Source: an uncultured Flavobacteriales bacterium
GTDB taxonomy: Bacteria > Bacteroidota > Bacteroidia > Flavobacteriales_D > Sanyastnellaceae
Length of the DNA: 59,264 nt
Assembly (NCBI GenBank): GCA_937974555.1
Contig: CALJKR010000008.1
Location: forward strand, 1 to 59,264
Direction of reading: 5' to 3'
Below, piece after piece: positions 33,656 through 42,885 of the stretch (positions are counted from its first letter, which is position 1; each line of letters opens with the position of its first letter). The notes below the pieces were generated by a model. That model was not told where the DNA came from. It did not search any database and was given only the letters and a program-made list of their open reading frames with translations. A program made the translations under genes and the position numbers.

Positions 33656-35398
33656 ATGAAAAAATGGGTCTCAATGGCTGCTTTGGGAGTAGCACTATTT
33701 TCAAGTTGTTACAATAAATCTCGGCTATCACAACTGGACCACGGTCCTTGGGAGTATGTACAAGTTGCGGTTGATACAACCGCGATTACTTCCTATGAAG
33801 AATATGATGAAGAGATGGATTGGGATTTTACCCCTCGCTTGGTTATTGGTATTACTGTCGACCAAATGCGCTATGATTATCTCACACGATACAATCAAGA
33901 TTTTTTCATGGAGCCGGGTGGTTTTCAGCGTTTGATCCACGAAGGGGTTTCCATTTCTAATACCCATTACAACTACGTTCCAACTTATACAGGTCCGGGT
34001 CATGCCAGTATTTTTACGGGTACCACGCCGGCTTATCACGGAATTATCGCCAATGATTGGTACGACAAAAAGAGAAATGCGTTGCAATATTGTGCAAAGG
34101 ACACCAATGTGGTAGGCGTAGGAACCCAAAGTGAAGCCGGCAAAATGTCGCCGGTGTTTTTAAGGACAACGACCTTGGGTGATGAAATTAAATTGGCTGA
34201 TGCCCAATCCAAAGTAATTGGAATAAGTCTAAAAGATCGCGGTGCTATTTTACCTGCAGGACGCTCTGCCGATGCTGCTTATTGGTATATCGGGGGACAA
34301 GAGGATGTTTGGGCCACTTCATCTTGGTATGGGATGACAGAACTTCCCCAATGGGTCAAGGATTTCAATGCCAAAGAAAGAGGAAAATATTACCTCAACC
34401 AAACCTGGGATCCCTTGTATCCCGATTCCATTTACAATGAAAGTTTGGCAGATAATAATCCTTATGAATTGCCTTTCAAGGGTGCCATTCGCCCTGTATT
34501 TCCTTACAATTTGTCTGAATTGGCAAAAACCAATGGACAGTTTGATTTGATGAAAGCCAATCCTTTTGGCAACACCATGACCAAGGAATTTGCCATCGCG
34601 GCTATTGAAGGCGAGCAGTTGGGAATGGATGATCATTTGGATATGCTTTGTTTGAGTTTTTCAGCCACTGATTATGTAGGTCATCAATTTGGTCCGCATA
34701 GTAAAGAAGCACAAGACACTTATTTGAGATTGAACCAGGATTTAAATGAGCTCATTAATTATTTGGATTCGACGATGGGTCGCAATCATTATCTGCTCTT
34801 TTTAAGTGCGGATCACGGGGCCGCAAACAATCCAGCGATGATGCAGGATCGTAAATTGGCCGCAGGTTATTTTGTGTCCGATAAGTTGGAAGAGATGGTA
34901 GAAGGCAAGCTAATCGCCAAGTATGGTGCTGGTGACTGGGTAATCAATGAGTCCAATCAAAACATTTTTTTAAACCGACCCTTGATCGAGCAAAAAAAAC
35001 TAAGCATCAAAACCGTCCAACAAGAAGTGGCTGCGTGGACTTTGGAAATGGAGGGCGTGCATTCTGCCTTTACGCATGCTGAATTGTCCTACGCAATAGA
35101 GCGAGAGGGACTCTCTGAAAAAGTACAATTGGGTTTTGATCAATCCCAGTCCGGTGATGTGGTCTACATGCTCAAGTCCGGTTGGATTGAATATGGGAAG
35201 CAGGGAACTACCCACGGTTCAGGCTATGATTATGATACCCATGTTCCTTTCTTAATGTTGGGCAATACGATTAACGCTTACCCATGGCCACACCAAGAAA
35301 ATGCAGATATCACGGATATCGCGGCAACGATAGCGTCGATTTTGAAAATCAACCGACCATCGGGATGCATTGGGGTTTCTGTAATTGATGAAGAATAA
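33656..35398 (+). CDS. PafA-type alkaline phosphatase family protein
   Basis: A 580-residue probable lipoprotein (FSSC, Cys18) of the alkaline phosphatase superfamily. Zinc-site residues and the nucleophile are in order: VDQMRYDYL, the Thr nucleophile in VPTYTGPGHASIFTG, Asn in ANDWYDK, the Lys/Arg pair in SLKDRGAILPAG, the D/H pair in SATDYVGHQFGPH, SADHG and the final His in THGSGYDYDTHVP. The Lys/Arg pair is characteristic of PafA, a phosphate-irrepressible phosphomonoesterase of Bacteroidota that yields phosphate in the periplasm. It follows the receiver genes by 28 bases, which supports a phosphate-linked role for the sensor cluster. The first 50 residues contain an acidic insert. Confidence 0.92.
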   Translation: MKKWVSMAALGVALFSSCYNKSRLSQLDHGPWEYVQVAVDTTAITSYEEYDEEMDWDFTPRLVIGITVDQMRYDYLTRYNQDFFMEPGGFQRLIHEGVSISNTHYNYVPTYTGPGHASIFTGTTPAYHGIIANDWYDKKRNALQYCAKDTNVVGVGTQSEAGKMSPVFLRTTTLGDEIKLADAQSKVIGISLKDRGAILPAGRSADAAYWYIGGQEDVWATSSWYGMTELPQWVKDFNAKERGKYYLNQTWDPLYPDSIYNESLADNNPYELPFKGAIRPVFPYNLSELAKTNGQFDLMKANPFGNTMTKEFAIAAIEGEQLGMDDHLDMLCLSFSATDYVGHQFGPHSKEAQDTYLRLNQDLNELINYLDSTMGRNHYLLFLSADHGAANNPAMMQDRKLAAGYFVSDKLEEMVEGKLIAKYGAGDWVINESNQNIFLNRPLIEQKKLSIKTVQQEVAAWTLEMEGVHSAFTHAELSYAIEREGLSEKVQLGFDQSQSGDVVYMLKSGWIEYGKQGTTHGSGYDYDTHVPFLMLGNTINAYPWPHQENADITDIAATIASILKINRPSGCIGVSVIDEE

Positions 35399-37133
35399 TG
35401 TGATGATTAGATACAAAGTGCAAGGTGGGCAGCCCCACCATCGTTTTATCAATTTTGTGGCCTTATTTCCTTCCATGGGGGAGTATACCACGATTCAATT
35501 GCCGGTGTGGCGCCCAGGTAGATATGAGTTGGGGAATTTTGCGAAAAATGTTCGCGGATGGAAAGCCTATGATGCGGATACCGGTGAATTGTTGTTGTGG
35601 AAAAAGTCAACGCCACATACTTGGGTAGTGGAGAGTGATGGGGTGGATTATATCAAGGTACACTATGAATATTTTGCCGCAGAGATGAACGCCGGCTCTT
35701 CCTATTGGGATGGAGCGCAGTTATACATCAATCCGGTTAATGCGTTCTGCTTTTTATTGGACGATCCAGAAATGAATATGGATGTCCAAATCCATGTTCC
35801 CCATGATTTTGATTACGCCGGTGGTATTCCATCGGAAAGGAAACAAACAGAAAATGGCGAATCCATCTGGCGTTTGGTGGCGGCCAATATTGATCACTTG
35901 GCTGATTCTCCTTTTGTTTTTTCAAGGGATTTATCTTCTCATGATTACGACGCACATGGTCAGAAAATGCACGTTTGGATGAATGGGGAAGTGAATTTTG
36001 GTGACTTTGATTGGCGCAAAGATTTTCAAGCGTTTTCTGAATTGCAGATGTCCATGTTTGGTGATTTCCCAAGAAGTCACTACCATTTTATTTTTCAATT
36101 TGCGCCTTATTTCATTCGACATGGTGTAGAGCATGAAAATTCGACCATCATTGCCATGGGACCCAGTCAAGCTTTTAATGAACGAAAAAACTACGATTCA
36201 TTTTTGGGGATTTCTTCCCATGAGTTGTTTCATGCTTGGAATGTCAAGTGCATACGCCCCAAGGACATGACGCCGTATGATTTCACCAAGCCCAATTATT
36301 CAGATACCGGTTTTATTACTGAAGGTGTAACCACCTATTACGGGGACATGATGTTGATTCGAAGTGGGGTTTGGTCAATGGCCAAGGCCAAGATTCAAAT
36401 GGAAGAATTTATTGAAACCCATGCACGAAATAGAGGAAGATTGCATCAGAGTGTTACAGATAGTTCTGTGGATACGTGGGTAGATGGATACACCGCAGGA
36501 ATTCCCGGTCGCAAGGTGAGCATTTACAATGAAGGAGCGATGTTGGCTTGGATGATGGATGTGGATTTATTGGTTGGAAGCCAAGGCAAGGTGAGTTTGG
36601 ACGATGTCATGCGTGAGATGTACAAACGATTTGGAAAACGCGGTGTGGGCTATACCTCGGATGATTATTGGAATATCTGCAAAGAGTTGGGATTGAATCG
36701 ATGGGAGTCTTATCGATATGAGTTATGCGAAGGCACAGGTGATTATTTGGCACAATTGAAATACACGTTGAAGCATCTGGGGTGGAAGTTAGAGTGGGCG
36801 AGCAGTGGAAACGTTGCGGAAGATTATTATGGTTTCTTGGTCGATGACATGGGCCGTGTAATCAACGTGGTATTTGAAGGACCAGCGGATGATGTCGGCA
36901 TTGGTCAAGAAATGAGAATCACCTGCATCAATGGTCAAGATGTGCATCGCAACGCAAAGGAAATCATGCAAAAGCAAACGGGTGATTTAACCATCACAGT
37001 AGAAGACAAGTGGCGTGAATACAATGTGGAAGTACTAAGAAGAGAAAAGCCTTTCAAAAGAAAGGCTGTTCTGGTAGATATAGAAAATTCAGATCTCCGA
37101 CAAATTTGGTCGGGGAGTCGATTGGGTGCTTAA
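35388..37133 (+). CDS. M61 family metallopeptidase with PDZ domain
   Basis: A 581-residue peptidase of the M61 (glycyl aminopeptidase) family. The N-terminal beta domain has the M61 motif PVWRPGRYELGNF (about 39-51). The zinc site is HELFHAWNVK (about 278-287), with the third ligand Glu in FITEGVTTYYGD. The C-terminal 100 residues form a PDZ domain (FEGPADDVGIGQEMRITCINGQDV). It removes N-terminal Gly/Ala or trims peptides; no signal peptide is visible, so it is probably cytoplasmic. The ATG at 35388 overlaps pafA by 11 bases; ATG 35403 is an alternative. Its stop overlaps the convergent CotH gene. Confidence 0.92.
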   Translation: MKNNVMIRYKVQGGQPHHRFINFVALFPSMGEYTTIQLPVWRPGRYELGNFAKNVRGWKAYDADTGELLLWKKSTPHTWVVESDGVDYIKVHYEYFAAEMNAGSSYWDGAQLYINPVNAFCFLLDDPEMNMDVQIHVPHDFDYAGGIPSERKQTENGESIWRLVAANIDHLADSPFVFSRDLSSHDYDAHGQKMHVWMNGEVNFGDFDWRKDFQAFSELQMSMFGDFPRSHYHFIFQFAPYFIRHGVEHENSTIIAMGPSQAFNERKNYDSFLGISSHELFHAWNVKCIRPKDMTPYDFTKPNYSDTGFITEGVTTYYGDMMLIRSGVWSMAKAKIQMEEFIETHARNRGRLHQSVTDSSVDTWVDGYTAGIPGRKVSIYNEGAMLAWMMDVDLLVGSQGKVSLDDVMREMYKRFGKRGVGYTSDDYWNICKELGLNRWESYRYELCEGTGDYLAQLKYTLKHLGWKLEWASSGNVAEDYYGFLVDDMGRVINVVFEGPADDVGIGQEMRITCINGQDVHRNAKEIMQKQTGDLTITVEDKWREYNVEVLRREKPFKRKAVLVDIENSDLRQIWSGSRLGA

Positions 37134-40123
37134 TTTTTCACCCAACGTTGTGTTTGGAATCGACCGTTTTGCTCCACTACGATGAAGTAAACACCGTCAC
37201 TCCAATGGCTGGTATTTATCTGCCATTGGTTGGAATGTTGCTTCATGTTCTCTTTGGCGATGCAAATTCCGGTGGAATTGTAAACCGAAACCGCATCCAT
37301 TTTTTCGGGGCTTTGAATGATAAATTGGTGGGTACCAGGATTGGGATAAACTTGAAATTCTCCGGTATTATTTTCTGAAATGGCCGCATTGGGGTCAACC
37401 ACAAAATGTGCGGTAAATGAAATGTCTTGGTTGTCAAGCGATGTAGTAAATGCAGCGGCCAAAGTATCGACGATTGCTCCATTTTCGGTAGTCCAATGTG
37501 AGAAAAGGTATCCAGGCAAAGCCTCGGCTTCCATGTGTATCGGCACTTGGGTGTAATATATTCCAGACCAAGTGGAATCAGAAAGCAATATGGTGTTTAG
37601 GTGGATGACGCCGCTTTCCGCTGGGGTGATATTGAATACCACATTTTTCTGTGGACCACAATTCAATTGAGTTTCTACTTGCGTGCGAACGGTATTCGAC
37701 TTGCACACCAATTCATTTTGAAATTGCAAATGGCGATTGTAATAGTCGTTCATCCATCCTCCCACATTCCATGGATCTCCCCAACGCTGAAACTCATTGG
37801 GCATTTCAGGTGTCCACAAATGGAAGAACGTATTTTCTATCGCCAACAAACGATCCGGCATATACGCTGTGTTCATTAAATCAGCATATCGATTGATGAA
37901 GTAATGGCGGTATTCAAGATTATTTAAACTTTGCCACCAAGGTCTTATAAAAGGATTCCATTCGCCATTGCCCAAAGCATGTTCCAATCCGTTGGTGTTG
38001 CAATCGGTCCAGCCATTGGGTTGCAAACTCAATTCCAAGTCGATGGTCGCAAAACGCCAACGGTATTGGGTACTGTCGCTTCGGTATATTTTGATATTGT
38101 TCCAGGGCCAATCGGTATTGCCCATCCATGTTTCACCAATCACATAATCCGTGAGATATTCCATATCATACAACTGATCCATTTGATTGAGGTAGTCGGC
38201 GCTATTGGGGTCAAGTGACCAAATCTGGTTGTAGGTATTCCAGTAATTGTTTACGTCACCTGCCGTGGCTCTCAATACGGAACCATACCAATAACTCATG
38301 GTTAAGATATCCATACTGGACTTGCTCCCCCCGTCTTGTTCTTTGAAATACTCTTCATCCAATTTTTCTCTCATCTCATAAAGTCCCCAATATTGTCCAT
38401 TGATGTAAACCGATGCGGGTCGCATGGTTGAATAATACCCATTACTTTCTCCGACCATCATGGTGGTTTGCGCTGCATCTTTGTATGGAAGGTTTAAATA
38501 TTGATTGCTTCCATTTCTAAAATACAATTTGCTGTATTTGGCGCGATTGGGTTGCTGTGGAATGAGCGGCAGTAAAACGGGGCTTTCATCAAAGATTCCT
38601 TTGGCCATCTCTAAACGAAAAGAGGTTTGTGGATTGGATCTTGAGCCACCGGCACCGCCATCCACTTGCATGGCCACTTCACGGTCAAAGACAAAATTGT
38701 GATTGAGCGTAGAGTCAAAGTATTCCATTTGCGCATACCGTTCTCCATCCAACCACCAGTTGGTGAAAATTCCATTATCACCATACAGATGTTCAGGGCT
38801 GGTGGTAATAGAAACAATGGGAGTGGAATGATTGATGTTGATCAAATAGGTCCCACTGGTGATTTCACTGGGCATCATGCCTGAGATGAATGCGCGTGCT
38901 CTGATTACGGTTCCTTGAAAAACCAAAATGGGCGCGCTGTTATACAACGTGGATCCCAATGTGGGTTCACTTCCATCTGTGGTATAATGTATTTCAGCAA
39001 GTGGCGTGTTGAGGTCTTGTATCATGACTTGTTGTAAGGAACTGTACACACCAGATGGTATGCTGAGCAATGGAGCGATGGCCTGACCACTGATGGCTTG
39101 TGCGCCTTCATTGGAAGCCCATGGTGATGCGGTGTCCAAAAGCTGTGCAGAACCTGTTGCGTTAGGTAACAACCCGATAGTGTAGTCGTGTTCCGTTACA
39201 TTCAATGTCAATTGACTAATTAAAGCTTGATTGGGGGAATAGAGATAAATGGTCTCTCCGCTGTTGCTGCTGGTGAATTGGGTGTGAAAATATTGACCCT
39301 CATTGCCTACAAAAAAGTTGGTCATCTCAGCCAAAGTAACTTGACGCATGGACATGTTGAAATAGGTGTACAAAGTGGGATCAGTTGAGGCCACATCAAA
39401 TTCAATTTGAGAAATGGGTCCTGCGCTAAGGCCTGCATTGGTCAATTCATCTGCCGTAATCAACATTTGATGCCTTGCTGCCCAATACCAGTTTCCATAA
39501 GGGGCAGGGTAGTCCGTGGTTCCATTGACGTAATCATTGGTTCCAATGGTTTGACCATTGATCCGCAAAACGGGTCGTGTGTTGTGCACCTCGCCTGAGG
39601 CCGCCTGACAAATGCCATCACCACCATCTTGAAAGGCTGCAACTGTAGAATTATAGCTGGTATAGGTTTGATTGAAAATCGAATTGACCGTATAACCAGT
39701 GTTGCTGTATGAGCAGGTGTTGATGATCAAGTTGGATGTTCCATCCCAAACAAATGCGTTGTCTAAATTGTGGGTGTTCCAACCATTTTGAGGAACAAAA
39801 TCATTGATGCTTAATACGTCTTGAAAGGGATTGGAATATTGTCGGTTTTTGCCGCTTAGAAATACCACCAAATACTCGTTGGGTTGAATCCAATAGTGAT
39901 TGAAAGTAAATGCATTTTGTACTCCCGCACTATCATTGAGCATGTATCCATATAGATCAATTGAATCGTTGCTTGTATTCAAAATCTCCACCCAATCCGA
40001 GGCTTCTGCATCCTCATCATAGACCAAAGAGAAATTGCGATTGGTTCCTTCGTTGAGAATCAATTGACCTTTGGTACTGAACGCGACAATGGCAAAAAGA
40101 AAAATACCCAATATTGTTTTCAT
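37130..40123 (-). CDS. CotH-kinase/lamin-tail surface protein, T9SS type A
   Basis: A 997-residue secreted protein. After the signal peptide (ends TKGQ) come a lamin-tail domain (about 22-95, SDWVEILNTSNDSIDLYGYML), a beta region, a chitobiase-C-like repeat (AEIHYTTDGSEPT, about 385-400), and a CotH kinase-like domain (about 470-790) with YKDAAQTTMMVGESNGYYS, LYEMREKLDEEYFKEQ and NTDWPWNNIKIYRSDS. The final ~75 residues are a T9SS type A sorting domain (FQVYPNPGTHQFII, ending RWVKN). CotH proteins are atypical kinases that phosphorylate spore-coat proteins in Bacillus; in Bacteroidota they are cell-surface proteins of unclear target. A second one is at 46897. Confidence 0.9.
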   Translation of the reverse strand: MKTILGIFLFAIVAFSTKGQLILNEGTNRNFSLVYDEDAEASDWVEILNTSNDSIDLYGYMLNDSAGVQNAFTFNHYWIQPNEYLVVFLSGKNRQYSNPFQDVLSINDFVPQNGWNTHNLDNAFVWDGTSNLIINTCSYSNTGYTVNSIFNQTYTSYNSTVAAFQDGGDGICQAASGEVHNTRPVLRINGQTIGTNDYVNGTTDYPAPYGNWYWAARHQMLITADELTNAGLSAGPISQIEFDVASTDPTLYTYFNMSMRQVTLAEMTNFFVGNEGQYFHTQFTSSNSGETIYLYSPNQALISQLTLNVTEHDYTIGLLPNATGSAQLLDTASPWASNEGAQAISGQAIAPLLSIPSGVYSSLQQVMIQDLNTPLAEIHYTTDGSEPTLGSTLYNSAPILVFQGTVIRARAFISGMMPSEITSGTYLININHSTPIVSITTSPEHLYGDNGIFTNWWLDGERYAQMEYFDSTLNHNFVFDREVAMQVDGGAGGSRSNPQTSFRLEMAKGIFDESPVLLPLIPQQPNRAKYSKLYFRNGSNQYLNLPYKDAAQTTMMVGESNGYYSTMRPASVYINGQYWGLYEMREKLDEEYFKEQDGGSKSSMDILTMSYWYGSVLRATAGDVNNYWNTYNQIWSLDPNSADYLNQMDQLYDMEYLTDYVIGETWMGNTDWPWNNIKIYRSDSTQYRWRFATIDLELSLQPNGWTDCNTNGLEHALGNGEWNPFIRPWWQSLNNLEYRHYFINRYADLMNTAYMPDRLLAIENTFFHLWTPEMPNEFQRWGDPWNVGGWMNDYYNRHLQFQNELVCKSNTVRTQVETQLNCGPQKNVVFNITPAESGVIHLNTILLSDSTWSGIYYTQVPIHMEAEALPGYLFSHWTTENGAIVDTLAAAFTTSLDNQDISFTAHFVVDPNAAISENNTGEFQVYPNPGTHQFIIQSPEKMDAVSVYNSTGICIAKENMKQHSNQWQINTSHWSDGVYFIVVEQNGRFQTQRWVKN

Positions 40124-40468
40124 TGGACGAATATAATTCCAATTGTACTAAGCCTTAATACTAAAGCTGCGATCCTTGAAATATGAATCGCAAATACTTC
40201 TCATATAACCTTTGGACCTTGGTGTTAGCTACATATATCGCAAAGTGCGCTAAGTAGTCGCAATGTTCGCAAAGTATATGAATGAATGGAGGAGTGACAC
40301 GCTTAGCGTCCTTTGCGCAACCTTTGCGTTAACTGCAGAGATTGCCAAGATCTCCATGAATCCACATACCCATTGTGAACAACTAATTTTTAGGCCCGTT
40401 GAAATTTTATCTTTTTTTATTTGTTTTGAAAACAGGAAAGATTTGTGTAATTTTATCTCGTTTAGGAA
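40124..40468. repeat. intergenic region with nested inverted repeats (345 bp)
   Basis: No convincing gene. The sequence CGCAAAGTGCGCTAAG (40239-40254) is paired with CTTAGCGTCCTTTGCG (40302-40317) with two mismatches, and further CGCAAAG/CTTTGCG copies lie at about 40259-40274 and 40312-40329. The transcript could fold into a long branched hairpin. The 69-codon frame across it (40263-40472) looks like chance. A weak -7-like TATCTTTT precedes the GH25 gene. The repeat is the kind of dispersed element expected at many loci in the genome, possibly a miniature repeat. Confidence 0.55.
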
Positions 40469-41203
40469 ATGAAAAATTGGTTCACAGCAATAGGAGGTAT
40501 GTCTTTAGCGGCAGCAGTGTTCATCGGGGGAACCGCGATGAAAGCACCGGATACTGATCCGATTAAAAATAATTCTATCACAGTGGCAGATTCATTGGTC
40601 GATACTACAGCTTTGGTTTGGGGGATTGATTTGTCTCACCATCAACGCAATGTAGATTGGGATCAAATTGCATGTGAAAATCCACACTTCATTTTCTTTA
40701 AAGCCACTGAAGGAGCAACCCACACAGATAAAATGTACCACAAGTACAAATTTGAAGCAGCAGAACGTGGAATCAAAGTAGGCTCTTATCACTTCTTTTC
40801 GTACACTACTTCAGGAAAGGATCAAGCGTTGCATTTTTTGAAAACTGCCCATATTCAAAAAGGGGATTTGCCTCCGGTATTGGATGTTGAGTTTAAAAAG
40901 GAAATGCCCAACTCCGCTTGGATCTCCAAGAATGTGCAGGAATGGGTTCGCATCGTAGAAGATTCTATTGGTGTAAAACCAATCATCTATTGCCCATGCA
41001 GAATGTACAGTCAACATTTGGAATCTGTATTGAGCGATGATTATCATTTGTGGATCGCAGACTACCGAAAAAATCCTCCTGGATGCAATTGGACTTTCTG
41101 GCAGAAAACCGATCGCCATCGTCTAAATGGCATCGCAGGAAATGTCGACTACAATGAGTTCAGAGGAAACATCCTGGATCTGCAAGAGATTTTGATTGAT
41201 TAA
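40469..41203 (+). CDS. GH25 lysozyme (muramidase)
   Basis: A 244-residue enzyme that cleaves the MurNAc-GlcNAc linkage of peptidoglycan. A hydrophobic N-terminal segment (about 5-24) acts as signal or anchor. The GH25 barrel begins at WGIDLSHHQRNVDW with catalytic-site Asp54; FFKATEGATHTD, GSYHFFSYTTSG and the catalytic pair in VLDVEF follow, with FWQKTDRHRLNGIAGNVDYN closing the barrel. Likely a periplasmic or secreted cell-wall hydrolase. It stands alone, preceded by the repeat-rich region and followed by a strong terminator. Confidence 0.92.
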   Translation: MKNWFTAIGGMSLAAAVFIGGTAMKAPDTDPIKNNSITVADSLVDTTALVWGIDLSHHQRNVDWDQIACENPHFIFFKATEGATHTDKMYHKYKFEAAERGIKVGSYHFFSYTTSGKDQALHFLKTAHIQKGDLPPVLDVEFKKEMPNSAWISKNVQEWVRIVEDSIGVKPIIYCPCRMYSQHLESVLSDDYHLWIADYRKNPPGCNWTFWQKTDRHRLNGIAGNVDYNEFRGNILDLQEILID

Positions 41204-41221
41204 GTTTCAATCACCCATATT

Positions 41222-41249
41222 AAATCAACCTTCGGGTTGATTTTTTTTT
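41222..41249 (+). terminator. Rho-independent terminator, UUCG loop
   Basis: An 8-bp stem AATCAACC (41223-41230) and GGTTGATT (41235-41242) closes a TTCG tetraloop and is followed by a run of T (41241-41249). It ends the GH25 transcript. The T run overlaps the end of fmt, so the fold is also symmetric enough to act on the opposite strand only weakly. Confidence 0.9.
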
Positions 41250-42183
41250 ATCCCTGAATTCGGTAACCACGCAAAAATTCATCCACCAGCATTCTTTTCT
41301 TGCCTTCCAATTGTAGATCCAGCAATGCGTAGGTGCCATCAGCACAGCCCCAATGTATATAGGTTTTACCATCGGAGTGAATTTGACCGGGCAAAAGTGA
41401 AGCGTCGTTAACAACGGGAATGCCTTTGTAAATACGTAAATTTTTACCATCCAGTAATGTCCATGCGCAAGGAAAAGGGGACATTCCTCTAATAAAATCA
41501 TGAACCTTTTGCAAGGGCTGATTCCACTGGATTTGCGCAATCTCTTTGGAGAGCTTGGGTGCCAAACTGGCTTCCCCCTCATCCTCGATAAGGGTATCCT
41601 GCAAAATGGGAATGACCTCACCAGCCGCAATTTTCTCGACGGTGTTGCACAAGGTTTCTGCGCCAACGTGCATCATGCGATCATGAACCTCGCCCAAGGT
41701 TTCATTCTCACCTATGGACAATCGGGTGCGCTCAATCACGGCTCCTTGATCAATGTGCTCATTGATAAAAAATGTGGTGACCCCGGTTTCCTTCTCGCCG
41801 TTGATGATGGCCCAATGAATGGGCGCTGCCCCCCTGTATTTAGGAAGAAGTGAACCGTGTAGATTGATGGTTCCCTTGCTTGGCATTTTCCAAACCACCT
41901 CGGGCAACATTCTAAATGCCACGACAACAAAAAGATCGGCATTCCATGCACTGAGCGCTTCTAAAAAAGATGGATCTCTTAGCTTTTCAGGTTGCAACAA
42001 AGGAAGATGGTGTTTGAGTGCACACTCTTTGACGGCGCTCATCGAAACCTTTTGACCACGTCCTGAAGGTTTGTCCGTAGCGGTTACAACTCCAACTACC
42101 TCAATTCCTCTTTGAAGCATCCCCTCCAAAGTGGTTACTGCAAATTGAGGCGTTCCCATGAATACAACACGCAATGATTTCAT
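41248..42183 (-). CDS. fmt: methionyl-tRNA formyltransferase
   Basis: The start at ATG 42183 gives MKSLRVVFMGTPQFAV, the standard opening; the in-frame start at 42219 is rejected. The 311-residue enzyme formylates initiator Met-tRNA with 10-formyl-THF. Visible: GTPQFA (10-15), the loop VVTATDKPSGRG, the catalytic block LHGSLLPKYRGAAPIHWAI (Asn/His/Asp site) and HIDQGAVI. The C-terminal tRNA-binding domain (about 205-311) is complete though compact. It is a single minus-strand gene; a 56-base divergent intergenic region separates it from the DUF493 operon. Confidence 0.97.
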   Translation of the reverse strand: MKSLRVVFMGTPQFAVTTLEGMLQRGIEVVGVVTATDKPSGRGQKVSMSAVKECALKHHLPLLQPEKLRDPSFLEALSAWNADLFVVVAFRMLPEVVWKMPSKGTINLHGSLLPKYRGAAPIHWAIINGEKETGVTTFFINEHIDQGAVIERTRLSIGENETLGEVHDRMMHVGAETLCNTVEKIAAGEVIPILQDTLIEDEGEASLAPKLSKEIAQIQWNQPLQKVHDFIRGMSPFPCAWTLLDGKNLRIYKGIPVVNDASLLPGQIHSDGKTYIHWGCADGTYALLDLQLEGKKRMLVDEFLRGYRIQG

Positions 42184-42227
42184 GCCACAAAGATGCAACG
42201 TTTTTAGGCTTCCTAACATTGTTCGCC

Positions 42228-42235
42228 TACCTTTG
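42228..42235 (+). promoter_or_regulatory. -7 promoter element TACCTTTG
   Basis: An exact match to TAnnTTTG, five bases before the ATG at 42240, so transcription of the DUF493-rarA-tpiA-prmA operon would start at or near the start codon. A clear -33 box is not visible. The 56-bp region between fmt and this gene must also hold the fmt promoter. Confidence 0.45.
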
Positions 42236-42239
42236 TGGT

Positions 42240-42512
42240 ATGGATGAGGAAAAGAAAGAACAGCTGAGACAAAGACTAAATGAAATTCACATTTGGCCGA
42301 GTATCTATATGTATAAATTCATCTTTGAAAGAGACGATCACAAATTGGTCCAACTGAAGTTGATCTTCGGAGAAAGCGCGCAGTTTATGGTGCGCGAAAG
42401 TGCCAATGGCAAATACATGAGTTTGACCATCAAAGAAATGATGATGGACGCAGAGACGATTTTTGTTCGTTACGAACACGTAGGAAAAATAGAAGGGATA
42501 ATCAGTTTGTAA
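42240..42512 (+). CDS. DUF493 family protein (YbeD-like)
   Basis: The start at ATG 42240 gives a 90-residue protein (MDEEKKEQLRQRLNEIHIWP); the in-frame start at 42174 runs over the divergent fmt promoter and is rejected. It has the small ferredoxin-like fold of DUF493: FKFIFERDDHKLVQLKLIFG-like strand set (about 27-46), SANGKYMSLTIKEMMMDAETI and KIEGIISL. E. coli YbeD has a similar fold; its function is not established, though a regulatory or allosteric role is suspected. First gene of a plus-strand housekeeping operon. One base separates it from the next gene. Confidence 0.85.
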   Translation: MDEEKKEQLRQRLNEIHIWPSIYMYKFIFERDDHKLVQLKLIFGESAQFMVRESANGKYMSLTIKEMMMDAETIFVRYEHVGKIEGIISL

Positions 42513-42513
42513 T

Positions 42514-42885
42514 ATGTCACAATTAGAAATTTTAAGAAATCTGCTTTTGGTCTCTTTGTTGGCCATGCTCATTTACATTATGTACAAACGATTGATTCAT
42601 TTGATGCAAAAGCAAAATACCCAAGCCAAATATCCCGCTTTGGATGCTGATTGTACCTGGGATGGAGCGATGATCTATTTGGGAGTTACAATTGAAAAGT
42701 CCATGCACATTCAAGTGCGTGTTTTGGGTGAGGGCAACCAAATGATTCAAGAAATTTATGTGGGAGAAGTGACCGCGGGACACCACAATTATGGATTGGA
42801 AACCGCGAAACTCTCAGCTGGAAAATATCACTTTGAAATCATTACACCGCACGAAAAAGCACTTCGTTTTTTTCAAGTAGCATGA
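42514..42885 (+). CDS. single-pass membrane protein of unknown function
   Basis: A 123-residue protein with one N-terminal membrane helix (about 8-24) and a soluble C-terminal part that looks like a beta-sandwich (DADCTWDGAMIYLGVTIEK, IQVRVLGEGNQMIQEIYVGEVTAG, AGKYHFEIITP). I do not recognise the family. It lies between DUF493 and rarA: one base after the former, and its stop overlaps the rarA ATG by four bases, so it is translated with them. Position suggests a house-keeping role but no more. Confidence 0.65.
   Translation: MSQLEILRNLLLVSLLAMLIYIMYKRLIHLMQKQNTQAKYPALDADCTWDGAMIYLGVTIEKSMHIQVRVLGEGNQMIQEIYVGEVTAGHHNYGLETAKLSAGKYHFEIITPHEKALRFFQVA

Noticed and set aside
40263..40472. 69-codon plus-strand ORF before the GH25 gene
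   Set aside because: It runs through the CGCAAAG inverted repeats, has no family pattern and overlaps the GH25 start.
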